Positions 17,131 to 25,935 of a stretch of DNA of 64,000 bases are shown here, in pieces; the stretch's first letter is position 1, and the number at the start of each line of letters is the position of its first letter. The stretch is from positions 1 through 64,000 of the forward strand of contig NZ_JAJNCY010000001.1 in NCBI RefSeq assembly GCF_021026335.1, written 5' to 3'. The stretch comes from Rhizobium sp. C1 (GTDB taxonomy: Bacteria; Pseudomonadota; Alphaproteobacteria; Rhizobiales; Rhizobiaceae). The notes beneath the pieces are model-generated. The model searched no databases. It worked only from the letters and a program-made list of their open reading frames with translations, and was not told where the DNA came from. Both the position numbers and the translations under genes were made by a program.

Positions 17131-18483
17131 TCAGTCGTCCATCGTGTCCAGCTTGCGGCTGAATGCGATGGCACCCATGGTGCAGACGGCGCCGGAGAGC
17201 AGATACATGCCGACATAGGCGACGCCGAAGGACGTAGCGAGGCCGAGCGCGACGAGCGGGGCAAAGCCTGCGCCGATCAGCCATGCCATATTGGATGTCA
17301 GCGCCGCACCGGAGTAGCGGTACACCTTGCCGAAGCGCGAGGCGACCGCACCGGCGGCCTGGCCAAAGGACAGGCCGAGGAGCGCAAAGCCGATGATGAC
17401 GAAGGCATCAAGCCCACGCGCGCCAAACGACAGCAGGACCGGCGCAATGATGCTGAAGATGGCGATCAACACGGCGGACACCGTCAGCTGGCCGCGGCGG
17501 CCGATCTTGTCGGCGAGCAGGCCAGACAGGACGATCGTACCCGTGCCGACGATCGCGCCGACCAATTCAACCAGCAGGAAGCTGGAGATGTCATGGTCTG
17601 TGGTGAGCGTCACCCAGCTCAGCGAGAAGATGGTGACGAGGTGGAACATGGCGAAGCTGGCAAGCGGCGTGAACGTGCCGATCAGCAGGTCGACGCCGTG
17701 GTTCTTCACGAGATCGACCGTACGCACGGGGACAAGTTCTGCCCGGTCGAGAAGCGCGCCGAATTCCGTGGACGCGACAAGGCGAAGGCGGGCGAAAAGG
17801 GCCACGACGTTGATAGCGAAAGCGACGAAGAACGGGAAGCGCCAGCCCCATTCCAGGAAGTCGGCCTGGCTGATCGCCGAGTGGAAGTAGGCGAATAGGC
17901 CGGCTGCGAAGATGAAGCCGATCGGCGCGCCGAGCTGCGGCATCATGGCGTACCAGCCACGACGATGCGGCGGGGCGTTGAGCGCGAGAAGCGAGGCCAG
18001 ACCGTCCCAAGCGCCGCCGAGCGCGAAGCCCTGGCCGAGACGGAAGACGATGAGAAGGGCGATCGCCCAGTGGCCGATTTCGTTATATCCCGGCAGGAAG
18101 GCCATGGAGGCGGTGGAGCCGCCGAGGACAAGGAGGGCGGCGACGAGCTTGGTGCCGCGGCCATAGGCACGGTCGATCGCGGTAAATACCACCGTGCCCA
18201 CGGGACGGGCCAGGAAGGCGAGAGAGAAGACCGCGAACGACAGGAGAGTGCCTGTCAGGCGGTCGGTGAAGGGAAAGAAGAATTGCGGGAAAACAAGGAC
18301 CGAGGCGATCCCGTATACAAAGAAGTCGAAGAATTCCGATGATCGGCCGATGATCACGCCAAGCGCGATATTACCGGGGTCAACCGTGCTGTCGGCATTG
18401 ATCTGCCGCGCATCGCGCTCGCTGGACGACGAGCTGGGCGAGAACGAACTGGGGTGGTCTGCTGTAGCTGTGTATGAACTCAT
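17131..18483 (-). CDS. MFS transporter, metabolite:H+ symporter type
   Basis: The 450-residue protein has 12 membrane helices and a Ser-rich N-terminal tail. GRSSEFFDFFVYGIAS starts helix 1 and DRAYGRGTKLVA is the signature loop between helices 2 and 3, as in the MHS subfamily (ProP, ShiA, KgtP-like). The ATG at 18483 is preceded by AGGAGGAG. It is divergent from cyoA and convergent with the LysR gene. The substrate is unknown; organic acids or osmolytes are usual. Confidence 0.88.
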   Translation of the reverse strand: MSSYTATADHPSSFSPSSSSSERDARQINADSTVDPGNIALGVIIGRSSEFFDFFVYGIASVLVFPQFFFPFTDRLTGTLLSFAVFSLAFLARPVGTVVFTAIDRAYGRGTKLVAALLVLGGSTASMAFLPGYNEIGHWAIALLIVFRLGQGFALGGAWDGLASLLALNAPPHRRGWYAMMPQLGAPIGFIFAAGLFAYFHSAISQADFLEWGWRFPFFVAFAINVVALFARLRLVASTEFGALLDRAELVPVRTVDLVKNHGVDLLIGTFTPLASFAMFHLVTIFSLSWVTLTTDHDISSFLLVELVGAIVGTGTIVLSGLLADKIGRRGQLTVSAVLIAIFSIIAPVLLSFGARGLDAFVIIGFALLGLSFGQAAGAVASRFGKVYRYSGAALTSNMAWLIGAGFAPLVALGLATSFGVAYVGMYLLSGAVCTMGAIAFSRKLDTMDD

Positions 18484-18526
18484 AGGCTGCTCCTCCTGCA
18501 GAAAACGCGGCTGCGGACATTTTGTT

Positions 18527-18555
18527 TCGAACCAAATTCTCCCAAATTGGTTCGA
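18527..18555. promoter_or_regulatory. Inverted repeat upstream of the MFS gene
   Basis: TCGAACCAA (18527-18535) and TTGGTTCGA (18547-18555) form a perfect 9-bp inverted repeat with an 11-base spacer, 44 bases upstream of the MFS start. The geometry suits a dimeric repressor; which one is unknown. Confidence 0.45.
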
Positions 18556-18646
18556 CTCCCGAAGCGGCGTCTTGAAGAACACTATGCGCCTGCAAAATTG
18601 CTGCGTCAAATGGCCTCATGAGCAATTGCAACCTAAATCGTCAAAG

Positions 18647-18672
18647 CACTTTAACATCAATGTCTTAAAGTG
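18647..18672. promoter_or_regulatory. Inverted repeat in the MFS-cyo intergenic region
   Basis: CACTTTAA (18647-18654) and TTAAAGTG (18665-18672) form an 8-bp inverted repeat with a 10-base spacer, inside the most AT-rich part of the 319-base divergent region. It could serve either promoter. Confidence 0.4.
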
Positions 18673-18742
18673 TTCTCGAACGCACAAGGCCTAAATTCGC
18701 CACAATTTTTCTTGCGCTGCGGCAACTCAGCCTATGGCGTTC

Positions 18743-18756
18743 TTGATCCATATCAT
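18743..18756 (+). promoter_or_regulatory. FNR/FixK-like box upstream of cyoA
   Basis: TTGATCCATATCAT matches the FNR/FixK consensus TTGAT-N4-ATCAA at 9 of 10 fixed positions. It lies 46 bases upstream of the cyoA start. Oxygen-dependent control of a low-affinity quinol oxidase by such a regulator would be sensible, but one half-site is imperfect. Confidence 0.4.
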
Positions 18757-18802
18757 TTACCTGCCCGTTTTGGGAGGGAAGGGATGAAGCTGGAATCAGA
18801 AA

Positions 18803-19783
18803 ATGCGACCTGAAACAAAGATGTTCTCAAAGGCGGCGCTCGTTGCGGCACTGGCCTTGCCTCTTGCTTCCTGCAACATGGTAGTGATGTCGCCGTCGGG
18901 CGATATTGCGGCGCAGCAACGCGACCTCATCGTGATCTCGACTGTGCTGATGCTCCTGATCGTGGTTCCGGTCATCTTCCTGACGCTGTTTTTTGCCTGG
19001 CGCTATCGCCAGTCCAATACGACAGCCAAGTATGATCCCGAGTGGCACCATTCAACCCGTCTCGAGGTTGTTATCTGGTCTGCGCCGCTGGCAATCATCA
19101 TCGCGCTGGGCGCCATCACCTGGATCAGCACCCATACGCTCGACCCCTACCGTCCGCTCGAGCGGATCGCGGAAGGGCAGCCTCTCTCGGCCGGCCACAA
19201 GCCCTTGACGGTTGAAGTCGTGGCGCTCGACTGGAAGTGGCTCTTTATCTATCCCGAGCTCGGCATTGCCTCCGTCAATGAGCTGGCCGCTCCGGTCGAT
19301 ACGCCGATCCGCTTCAAGATCACCTCCGCTACCGTGATGAACTCCTTCTACATTCCGGCGCTCGCTGGCCAGATCTACGCCATGGCCGGCATGGAGACGA
19401 AGCTTCACGCCGTGATCAACAAGCCGGGCGAATTCGAAGGCTTCTCAGCCAACTATTCCGGTGCCGGGTTCTCCCACATGCGTTTCAAGTTCCATGGTTT
19501 CGACCAGGCGGGCTTCGACAAGTGGGTTGCCGACGTGAAGGCCGGCGGTGCGACGCTTGACCGTGCGACCTACATGCAGCTTGAAAAGCCGAGCATCAAG
19601 GAGCCCGTGCGCCATTACGCCTCCACCGACGCGTCGCTTTACAGCAAGATCGTCGATATGTGCGTCGAGCCGGGCAAGATGTGCATGAGCGAGATGATGG
19701 CGATGGACAAGGGTCTGATCTGCCGCATTCCGGAGCCGACGACTGCTGCGCGTGAGGAAAAGGCCATCCGGCCCGCCACCTGA
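18803..19783 (+). CDS. cyoA: Cytochrome bo3 ubiquinol oxidase subunit II
   Basis: The 326-residue lipoprotein has a signal ending LPLASC (Cys24 would be lipidated), two membrane helices (about 40-65 and 85-108) and a periplasmic cupredoxin domain. The DWKWLFIYPELGIASVN motif near residue 145 is typical of CyoA. The CuA ligands of cytochrome c oxidases are absent, as expected for a quinol oxidase. The alternative start MFSKAAL six codons later is equally possible. It is the first gene of cyoABCD. Confidence 0.95.
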   Translation: MRPETKMFSKAALVAALALPLASCNMVVMSPSGDIAAQQRDLIVISTVLMLLIVVPVIFLTLFFAWRYRQSNTTAKYDPEWHHSTRLEVVIWSAPLAIIIALGAITWISTHTLDPYRPLERIAEGQPLSAGHKPLTVEVVALDWKWLFIYPELGIASVNELAAPVDTPIRFKITSATVMNSFYIPALAGQIYAMAGMETKLHAVINKPGEFEGFSANYSGAGFSHMRFKFHGFDQAGFDKWVADVKAGGATLDRATYMQLEKPSIKEPVRHYASTDASLYSKIVDMCVEPGKMCMSEMMAMDKGLICRIPEPTTAAREEKAIRPAT

Positions 19784-19802
19784 TCCGTATACCTGAAGAG
19801 TC

Positions 19803-19843
19803 CCGGCCGCTTCCCTTGCGCTTCAGGCGCTCCCAGCGGCCGG
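19803..19843 (+). other. Intercistronic hairpin between cyoA and cyoB
   Basis: CCGGCCGCT (19803-19811) pairs with AGCGGCCGG (19835-19843), with a smaller GCGC/GCGC stem in the loop. No T-run follows, so it probably modulates mRNA stability or the ratio of subunits rather than ending transcription. Confidence 0.5.
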
Positions 19844-19886
19844 TTGAACACAATTTCATTTGCAAGAACAAAGTTGAGGTAATCCG

Positions 19887-21881
19887 ATGACTGCGGATTG
19901 GACATCATTGCTGTTCGGGAAGCTCACTCTCGAAGCCATTCCCTATCATGAGCCCATTCTTGTCGTGACCTTTATCGGGGTGGCGATCGGCGGGCTGACC
20001 GTGCTGGGCGCGCTCACCTATTTCCGCCTCTGGGGCTATCTCTGGAAGGAATGGTTCACGTCGATCGACCACAAGAAGATCGGCATCATGTACATCGTAT
20101 TCGCCATCATCATGCTGCTCCGCGGTTTCGCAGACGCGCTGATGATGCGCTTCCAGCAGGCGATCGCCTTCAACGGCAATGAAGGATATTTCCCGCCGCA
20201 TCACTACGACCAGGTGTTTACCGCGCACGGCGTGATCATGATCTTCTTCGTGGCGATGCCGTTCGTGACGGGTCTGATGAACTTCGTCGTGCCGCTGCAG
20301 ATCGGCGCCCGCGACGTGTCCTTCCCCTTCCTCAACAACTTCTCCTTCTGGATGACGGTTGCCGGCGGCATCATCGTGATGATCTCGCTCTTCGTCGGTG
20401 AATTCGCAAAGACCGGCTGGCTCGCCTATCCGCCGCTCTCCGACATCACCTACAGTCCGGATGTCGGGGTGGATTACTACATCTGGGGTCTGCAGATCGC
20501 AGGTATCGGGACATTGCTATCGGGTGTGAACCTGATCGCGACCATCCTCAAGATGCGCGCGCCCGGCATGTCCATGATGAAGATGCCGATCTTCACCTGG
20601 ACCGCTTTCTGCACCAACATCCTGATCGTCGCAGCCTTCCCGGTTCTGACGGCCGTGCTCGCACTGCTGACGCTCGACCGTTATGTCGGCACGCATTTCT
20701 TCACGAACACGGATGGCGGCAGCGCCATGCTCTACGTGAACCTGATCTGGATCTGGGGCCACCCGGAAGTCTATATCCTCGTGCTGCCGGTCTTCGGCGT
20801 CTTCTCGGAAGTCGTTTCGACCTTCGCCCGCAAGCGCCTCTTCGGCTATACGTCGATGGTCTACGCCACGGTGGTGATCACCATCCTGTCCTACATCGTG
20901 TGGCTGCACCACTTCTTCACCATGGGCTCCGGCGCCAGCGTGAACTCCTTCTTCGGCATCACCACAATGATCATCTCGATCCCGACAGGGGCCAAGATGT
21001 TCAACTGGCTGTTCACGATGTATCACGGCCGTATCAAGTACGAAGTGTCTATGCTGTGGACGATCGGCTTCATGGTGACCTTCGTCATTGGCGGCATGAC
21101 CGGCGTTCTGCTGGCCGTTCCTCCGGCCGACTTCGTGCTGCACAACTCGCTGTTCCTGATCGCGCACTTCCATAACGTGATCATCGGCGGCGTCGTGTTC
21201 GGCGTCTTCGCCGGCATCAACTTCTGGTTCCCGAAGGCCTTCGGCTTCCGCCTGAACGCATTCTGGGGCAAGATGTCCTTCTGGTTCTGGCTCATCGGTT
21301 TCTACTTCGCCTTCATGCCGCTCTACGTGCTCGGCCTGATGGGCGTAACCCGCCGCATGAACCAGTTCGACGATCCGTCTCTGCAGATCTGGTTCATCAT
21401 TGCCGCTTTCGGTGCCTTCCTGATCCTGCTCGGCATCGGCTCCTTCATCATCCAGATCCTCTATTCGATCTGGAAGCGTGACGAGCTGCGCGACGAAACG
21501 GGTGATCCGTGGAATGCCCGGACGCTGGAATGGTCGACCTCGTCGCCGCCACCGGCATACAACTTCGCCTTCACGCCGGTCGTTCACGACGTCGACGAGT
21601 GGTGGTTCATGAAGCAGAACGGCTACAAGCGTCCGCTTTCCGGCTTCATCCCGATCCACATGCCGAAGAATACCGGCACGGGCGCCATCCTTGCGGGTCT
21701 CAGCGTTGCCTTCGGCTTCGCCATGGTCTGGCACATCTGGTGGCTGGCGCTGGTGTCCTTCGTGGCGATCATCGGCAAGACGATCCACCACACCTTCAAC
21801 TACAACCGCGATTTCTATATCCCGGCCGAAGAGGTCGCCGCTGTAGAAGCCCGCCGTACGCAAATGCTGCCCGCGGAGTGA
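19887..21881 (+). CDS. cyoB: Cytochrome bo3 ubiquinol oxidase subunit I
   Basis: The catalytic subunit carries low-spin heme b and the heme o3/CuB site; it reduces oxygen and pumps protons. The 664-residue polytopic protein shows [15 protein letters not shown] (heme ligand His), [17 protein letters not shown] (CuB His and Tyr), WLHHFFTMG (CuB His pair) and [18 protein letters not shown] (heme ligands). AGGTAATCCG precedes the ATG. It is followed after 4 bases by cyoC. Confidence 0.98.
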   Translation: MTADWTSLLFGKLTLEAIPYHEPILVVTFIGVAIGGLTVLGALTYFRLWGYLWKEWFTSIDHKKIGIMYIVFAIIMLLRGFADALMMRFQQAIAFNGNEGYFPPHHYDQVFTAHGVIMIFFVAMPFVTGLMNFVVPLQIGARDVSFPFLNNFSFWMTVAGGIIVMISLFVGEFAKTGWLAYPPLSDITYSPDVGVDYYIWGLQIAGIGTLLSGVNLIATILKMRAPGMSMMKMPIFTWTAFCTNILIVAAFPVLTAVLALLTLDRYVGTHFFTNTDGGSAMLYVNLIWIWGHPEVYILVLPVFGVFSEVVSTFARKRLFGYTSMVYATVVITILSYIVWLHHFFTMGSGASVNSFFGITTMIISIPTGAKMFNWLFTMYHGRIKYEVSMLWTIGFMVTFVIGGMTGVLLAVPPADFVLHNSLFLIAHFHNVIIGGVVFGVFAGINFWFPKAFGFRLNAFWGKMSFWFWLIGFYFAFMPLYVLGLMGVTRRMNQFDDPSLQIWFIIAAFGAFLILLGIGSFIIQILYSIWKRDELRDETGDPWNARTLEWSTSSPPPAYNFAFTPVVHDVDEWWFMKQNGYKRPLSGFIPIHMPKNTGTGAILAGLSVAFGFAMVWHIWWLALVSFVAIIGKTIHHTFNYNRDFYIPAEEVAAVEARRTQMLPAE

Positions 21882-21885
21882 ACCG

Positions 21886-22512
21886 ATGAGCGCCAATACG
21901 CACCATACCGCCACGCCGGCAGAGGGGCTCACCTTCTACATGAAGGATGAGCACCACCCCGAACAGAGCACGATGATCGGCTTCTGGATCTACCTGATGA
22001 GCGACTGCCTCATCTTCGCGATCCTGTTTGCCACCTACGCGGTGCTCGGCCATTCCTTTGCCGGCGGTCCGACGGCAAAGGAACTGTTCGACCTGAAGCT
22101 GGTTGCGATCAACACCGCGATGCTGCTGTTCTCCTCCATCACATACGGCTTTGCCATGCTTGAGATGGAGAAGGGCAACAAGGGACTGCTGGTCAGCTGG
22201 CTTGTCGTCACCTTCTTCTTCGGCGCCTGCTTCCTCGGGATCGAACTCTATGAGTTCCATCACCTGATCGAAGAGGGCGCAGGCCCCTGGCGCAGCGCCT
22301 TCCTGTCGTCCTTCTTCACGCTCGTCGGCACCCACGGTCTGCACGTCACCTGTGGTCTCGTCTGGATGGCCGTGCTCATGGTCCAGATCAGCAAGTTCGG
22401 CATCAACCCGGCCAACAAGCGCCGCCTGATGACGCTCAGCATGTTCTGGCACTTCCTGGACGTCATCTGGATCGGCGTCTTCTCCTTCGTCTATCTTATG
22501 GGAGTCCTCTGA
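21886..22512 (+). CDS. cyoC: Cytochrome bo3 ubiquinol oxidase subunit III
   Basis: The 208-residue, five-helix subunit matches CyoC in size and motifs, for example [20 protein letters not shown] near residue 35 and the final helix [17 protein letters not shown]. It contributes to oxidase stability and has no redox centre. It lies 4 bases after cyoB and 1 base before cyoD. Confidence 0.96.
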   Translation: MSANTHHTATPAEGLTFYMKDEHHPEQSTMIGFWIYLMSDCLIFAILFATYAVLGHSFAGGPTAKELFDLKLVAINTAMLLFSSITYGFAMLEMEKGNKGLLVSWLVVTFFFGACFLGIELYEFHHLIEEGAGPWRSAFLSSFFTLVGTHGLHVTCGLVWMAVLMVQISKFGINPANKRRLMTLSMFWHFLDVIWIGVFSFVYLMGVL

Positions 22513-22513
22513 T

Positions 22514-22918
22514 ATGGCGTCTCACGCACATTCGAACGCCCACGGCGATCACGGCCACCACGATCATCATCACGGCGACCATGCCAGCCACGGAACATTC
22601 GGGTCCTACATGACCGGTTTCGTGCTGTCCGTCATTCTGACGGCCATTCCGTTCTGGCTGGTCATGGGTAACGTGATCGAGGACAAGACCGTCACGGGCG
22701 TCCTGATCATGGGACTCGGCCTGGTGCAGATCATCGTTCACATGATCTTCTTCCTTCACATGGACACCAAGTCCGAAGGCGGCTGGAACATGATGGCTCT
22801 GCTCTTCACGGTCGTGCTTGTGCTGATCGCACTTTCGGGCTCGCTCTGGGTCATGCATAACCTGAACACTTACATGATGCCGGAACTGACACCGGAAGCC
22901 GCCAAGCAGCTTCCCTGA
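22514..22918 (+). CDS. cyoD: Cytochrome bo3 ubiquinol oxidase subunit IV
   Basis: The 134-residue protein has a His/Asp-rich N-terminus (HGDHGHHDHHHGDHASHG), longer than in E. coli, then three helices typical of CyoD. The His cluster could bind copper or another metal, which would be relevant to CuB loading; this is inference. No cyoE (heme O synthase) follows; a terminator and a SURF1 gene come next. Confidence 0.95.
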   Translation: MASHAHSNAHGDHGHHDHHHGDHASHGTFGSYMTGFVLSVILTAIPFWLVMGNVIEDKTVTGVLIMGLGLVQIIVHMIFFLHMDTKSEGGWNMMALLFTVVLVLIALSGSLWVMHNLNTYMMPELTPEAAKQLP

Positions 22919-22928
22919 TGTGATCCGA

Positions 22929-22963
22929 GGCGGCTCGCCTGATCGACGAGCCGCCTTTTTTCT
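22929..22963 (+). terminator. Rho-independent terminator after cyoD
   Basis: GGCGGCTCG (22929-22937) pairs with CGAGCCGCC (22947-22955), followed by TTTTTTCTTTT. Confidence 0.92.
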
Positions 22964-22995
22964 TTTGCAGTCATGGGGAGGGGAGGTTCTGGATC

Positions 22996-23763
22996 ATGAA
23001 CGATAGACCCGTCTCCGAAGATACCGTCCCCGAACCGAATGCTCCTAAAGCCCCGCGCAAATCGCGCCTCATCGGCATCGGGCTTCTGACGCTTTTCTTT
23101 TTCTCGGTCTTCATCGCGCTGGGCGCCTGGCAGATCGAGCGACTTTCCTGGAAGCTGGATCTCATCGCGCGGGTTGATGCGCGTGTGCATGCACCCGCTG
23201 CTCAGCTGCCCGACGAAGCCGCCTGGGGCTCCGTGGATGCCGCCAATGACGAATACCGGCACGTCACCGCGTCCGGCCGCTTTCTTCATGACAGGAGCGC
23301 ACTCGTCTACGCCTCGACCGAGCGCGGTCCCGGTTACTGGGTGCTGACGCCGCTGCAGCTCGACAACGGCGCGATCGTCTATGTCAATCGCGGCTGGGTT
23401 CCGACCGACCGGAAAGAGGCTTCAAGTCGCGCGGAGGGCGATACCGCAGGGCCGGTTCAGGTGACCGGCCTGCTGCGCATCACGGAGCCCGGCGGCACGC
23501 TGCTCCGCTCCAACGATCCTGCCGAGGGCCGCTGGTATTCGCGCGATGTCGAGGCCATGGGCAAGACGGCGGGGCTTTCCCGCGTTGCGCCGTTCTTCAT
23601 CGATGCGGACGACACGCCGAACCAGGGAGGCCTGCCGGTCGGCGGACTGACGATCGTCAAGTTCCCAAATTCACACCTCTCCTACGCGCTCACCTGGTTT
23701 GCCATGGCGGCGCTGTCGCTGGTGGGTGGTGCAATTCTGATTCGAGCCGAACGGCGGCGCTAA
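22996..23763 (+). CDS. SURF1-family oxidase assembly protein
   Basis: The 255-residue protein has one helix near each end (TLFFFSVFIALGAWQIERL near the start; TWFAMAALSLVGGAILI near the end) and a periplasmic loop between them, the SURF1/Shy1 topology. GAWQIERLSWK, VNRGWVPTD and GGLTIVKFPNSHLSYALTWF are family signatures. It helps assemble heme-copper oxidases, probably by heme delivery, and here it is linked to cyoABCD. GGGGAGGG precedes the ATG. It lies 77 bases beyond cyoD, after the terminator. Confidence 0.93.
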   Translation: MNDRPVSEDTVPEPNAPKAPRKSRLIGIGLLTLFFFSVFIALGAWQIERLSWKLDLIARVDARVHAPAAQLPDEAAWGSVDAANDEYRHVTASGRFLHDRSALVYASTERGPGYWVLTPLQLDNGAIVYVNRGWVPTDRKEASSRAEGDTAGPVQVTGLLRITEPGGTLLRSNDPAEGRWYSRDVEAMGKTAGLSRVAPFFIDADDTPNQGGLPVGGLTIVKFPNSHLSYALTWFAMAALSLVGGAILIRAERRR

Positions 23764-23817
23764 AAAACTTCGCAGAACCCCACAATTTCGCCTGAAACAA
23801 ACTGTGATCTCGTGAGT

Positions 23818-23833
23818 TCCAAAGCGCTTTGGA
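23818..23833. promoter_or_regulatory. LacI-type operator upstream of thuA
   Basis: TCCAAAGCGCTTTGGA is a perfect 16-bp palindrome centred on GCGC, with the AAAGCGCTTT core typical of LacI-family sites. It lies 64 bases before the thuA start. In Sinorhizobium the thu genes are under the LacI-type ThuR, which fits, but no thuR is in this window. Confidence 0.6.
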
Positions 23834-23897
23834 TTTTTCCTTGTGCCGCACCGTTTCTCTTGGCACAGTCAGCCCAACATCATCTAGGGAGAGAGTC

Positions 23898-24683
23898 ATG
23901 ACCATCCGCGTCACCGTCTGGGGCGAGAACGTCCACGAACAGAAGAGCGAAACCGTCCGCAGCATCTATCCTGACGGCATGCACAATTGCATCGCATCGG
24001 CGCTCAACAAAAACGACGGCATTCAGGCTTCGTCCGTCGTGCTGCAGGATGCCGAGCATGGCATGACCGAGGCGCGGCTCGCGGAGACCGATGTGCTGGT
24101 CTGGTGGGGTCATGCGGCGCATGGGCAGGTGGACGACAAGATCGTCGAGCGCGTCTGCGAGGCCGTCTGGTCGGGCATGGGGATGATCTTCCTGCATTCG
24201 GCGCATTTTTCCAAGCCGTTCAAGCGGCTGATGGGTGCGCCCTGCAATCTCACCTGGCGCGAGGCGGGCGAACGTGAGCGGCTGTGGGTCACCTCCCGCA
24301 ACCATCCGATCACGGCGGGCCTGCCGGATCATTTCGAGCTTGAGAACGAGGAAATGTATGGCGAGCCCTTCGGCGTGCCGGAGCCGCTGGAAACGGTGTT
24401 CGTCAGCTGGTTCCAGGGCGGGGAAGTGTTCCGTTCAGGGCTCACCTACAAGCGCGGCGCGGGCAATGTCTTCTATTTCCGCCCCGGTCACGAGACCTAT
24501 CCGACCTATCACGACGCGAATGTCCAGACCGTCATCCGTAACGCCGTGAAGTGGGCCTATAACCCGCTTGCGCGCGTCGCCAAGCCGACCGATGCGCCGA
24601 ATGTGCCGGTGGACAAGGCGCCGGAGAAGATCGAGGAGCGCGGCCCGAAGCTGCATCAGGCTGGCGAACAAGGCCTGCGGTAA
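23898..24683 (+). CDS. thuA: ThuA-domain protein, trehalose/disaccharide utilisation
   Basis: The 261-residue ThuA-fold protein (glutamine-amidotransferase-like) shows DVLVWWGHAAHGQV, GMIFLHSAHFSKPFKRLMG and NVFYFRPGHETYPTYHD. Together with ThuB it works in the 3-keto-disaccharide route of trehalose, maltose and sucrose use in Sinorhizobium and Agrobacterium. GGGAGAGAG precedes the ATG at 23898. The thuEFGK transporter genes that accompany it in S. meliloti are absent here, so this may be a stand-alone thuAB pair for a related sugar. Confidence 0.88.
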   Translation: MTIRVTVWGENVHEQKSETVRSIYPDGMHNCIASALNKNDGIQASSVVLQDAEHGMTEARLAETDVLVWWGHAAHGQVDDKIVERVCEAVWSGMGMIFLHSAHFSKPFKRLMGAPCNLTWREAGERERLWVTSRNHPITAGLPDHFELENEEMYGEPFGVPEPLETVFVSWFQGGEVFRSGLTYKRGAGNVFYFRPGHETYPTYHDANVQTVIRNAVKWAYNPLARVAKPTDAPNVPVDKAPEKIEERGPKLHQAGEQGLR

Positions 24684-24695
24684 GGAGTTGTGGAC

Positions 24696-25763
24696 ATGAC
24701 GATCAGACTTCTCATTCTCGGTACAGGCGGCATGGCCAACAATCACGCCGAAGCCTTCAAGGCCATCGACGGCGTGGAGGTCGTGGCCGGTGTGGACACG
24801 CGGCCGGTGCAGCTTGAGGCGTTTTGCGACAAGCACCAGATCGAACACCGCTTTGCCACGCTTGATGAAGCCTTGGCCTGGGGCGAATTCGACGCCGCGA
24901 CGAACGTGACGCCGGATTCCGCGCATTACGCGACCACGATGGCGTTGCTGAAGGCCGGCAAGCATGTGCTTTGCGAAAAGCCGCTTTCGACCGATTATGC
25001 CAAGGCAAAGGAAATGGCGGATGCGGCCAAGGCTGCCGGCGTCGTCAACATGGTGAACCTCTCCTACCGCAACGGGGCCGCCCTGCAGCGCGCCGCCGAG
25101 ATGGTGGCGAAGGGGATGATCGGTCCGGTCAGGCATTTCGAGGCGCAGTATCTGCAGAGCTGGTTGACGCAGGCCGCCTGGGGCGACTGGCGCACCGAGC
25201 CGCAATGGCTCTGGCGGCTCTCCTCCAAGCATGGCTCGAAGGGCGTGCTGGGCGATGTCGGTATCCACATTCTCGACTACGCAACTTTCATTGCAGGCAG
25301 CTTCCCGGTTTCGATTTCCGGCCGTCTCAAGACATTCGAGAAGGCCGAGGGCAACCGGATCGGGGAGTACGATCTCGACGTGAACGACAGCTTCGTCTGC
25401 CATCTCGAGCTTGCCAATGGTGCAATGGGCACCATCACCGCCACGCGCTTTGCTTCCGGTCACCACAACGACCTGAAGCTTTCCATCTATGGCGATGGCG
25501 GCGGACTGGAAGTGCGCTACATTCAGCACGAGAGCAAGCTTCTCGCCTGCCTCGGCTCACAGGACATGGCGACGCAGACCTGGCGCGAGATCGAGACGCC
25601 GGAGGTCAAGAAGGTCTATGAGGTCTTCATCGAAGCCATCAATGGCGACGGGCCGATGATCCCGGATTTCGAGCGGGGGGCGGCGCTGCAATTCCTGCTC
25701 GACGCGGCCGAGGAGTCGGACCGGCAGAAGGGTGCGAGTGTCGAGGTGGCGCTGGGGGCTTAA
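24696..25763 (+). CDS. thuB: Gfo/Idh/MocA-family oxidoreductase (ThuB-like)
   Basis: The 355-residue NAD(P)-dependent dehydrogenase has an N-terminal Rossmann domain (LILGTGGMANNHAEAFK), the family Lys in CEKPLSTDYAKA near residue 95, and a C-terminal alpha/beta substrate domain. AAGGAG lies before the ATG at 24696; a GTG two codons earlier is possible. The 12-base gap to thuA indicates an operon. It probably oxidises or reduces a keto-sugar intermediate. Confidence 0.88.
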   Translation: MTIRLLILGTGGMANNHAEAFKAIDGVEVVAGVDTRPVQLEAFCDKHQIEHRFATLDEALAWGEFDAATNVTPDSAHYATTMALLKAGKHVLCEKPLSTDYAKAKEMADAAKAAGVVNMVNLSYRNGAALQRAAEMVAKGMIGPVRHFEAQYLQSWLTQAAWGDWRTEPQWLWRLSSKHGSKGVLGDVGIHILDYATFIAGSFPVSISGRLKTFEKAEGNRIGEYDLDVNDSFVCHLELANGAMGTITATRFASGHHNDLKLSIYGDGGGLEVRYIQHESKLLACLGSQDMATQTWREIETPEVKKVYEVFIEAINGDGPMIPDFERGAALQFLLDAAEESDRQKGASVEVALGA

Positions 25764-25769
25764 ATGGCT

Positions 25770-25925
25770 CGGCCCTTGCGGGCCGCCCCCTCATCTGCCC
25801 TTCGGGCATCTTCTCCCCGCCGGGGAGAAGGGGAGATTGTCGCAGCTGTGCTGCTCCGCCTCTCCCCTTGGGGAGAGGGTCGCCGAGCGAAGCGGAGGCG
25901 GGGTGAGGGGGGCTTCTTGCTCCCT
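25770..25925. repeat. RIME/REP-like palindromic repeat between convergent genes
   Basis: The segment includes GGCCCTTGCGGGCC, GCCCTTCGGGC, CTCCCCGCCGGGGAG and CTCCCCTTGGGGAG stems. It begins with CCCCCTCATCTGCCC and ends with GGCGGGGTGAGGGGGG. This is a common rhizobial intergenic mosaic element. It lies between the thuB stop and the convergent alcohol dehydrogenase stop and may help end transcription. Confidence 0.8.
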
Positions 25926-25935
25926 CGGCCCAATA

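Noticed and set aside
20517-21932. 471-codon minus-strand frame opposite cyoB
   Set aside because: It lies across the most conserved heme-copper oxidase gene and is a compositional shadow.
22996-23763. Heme O synthase (cyoE) after cyoD
   Set aside because: The gene here has two helices and SURF1 motifs, not the multi-helix UbiA fold; cyoE must be elsewhere.
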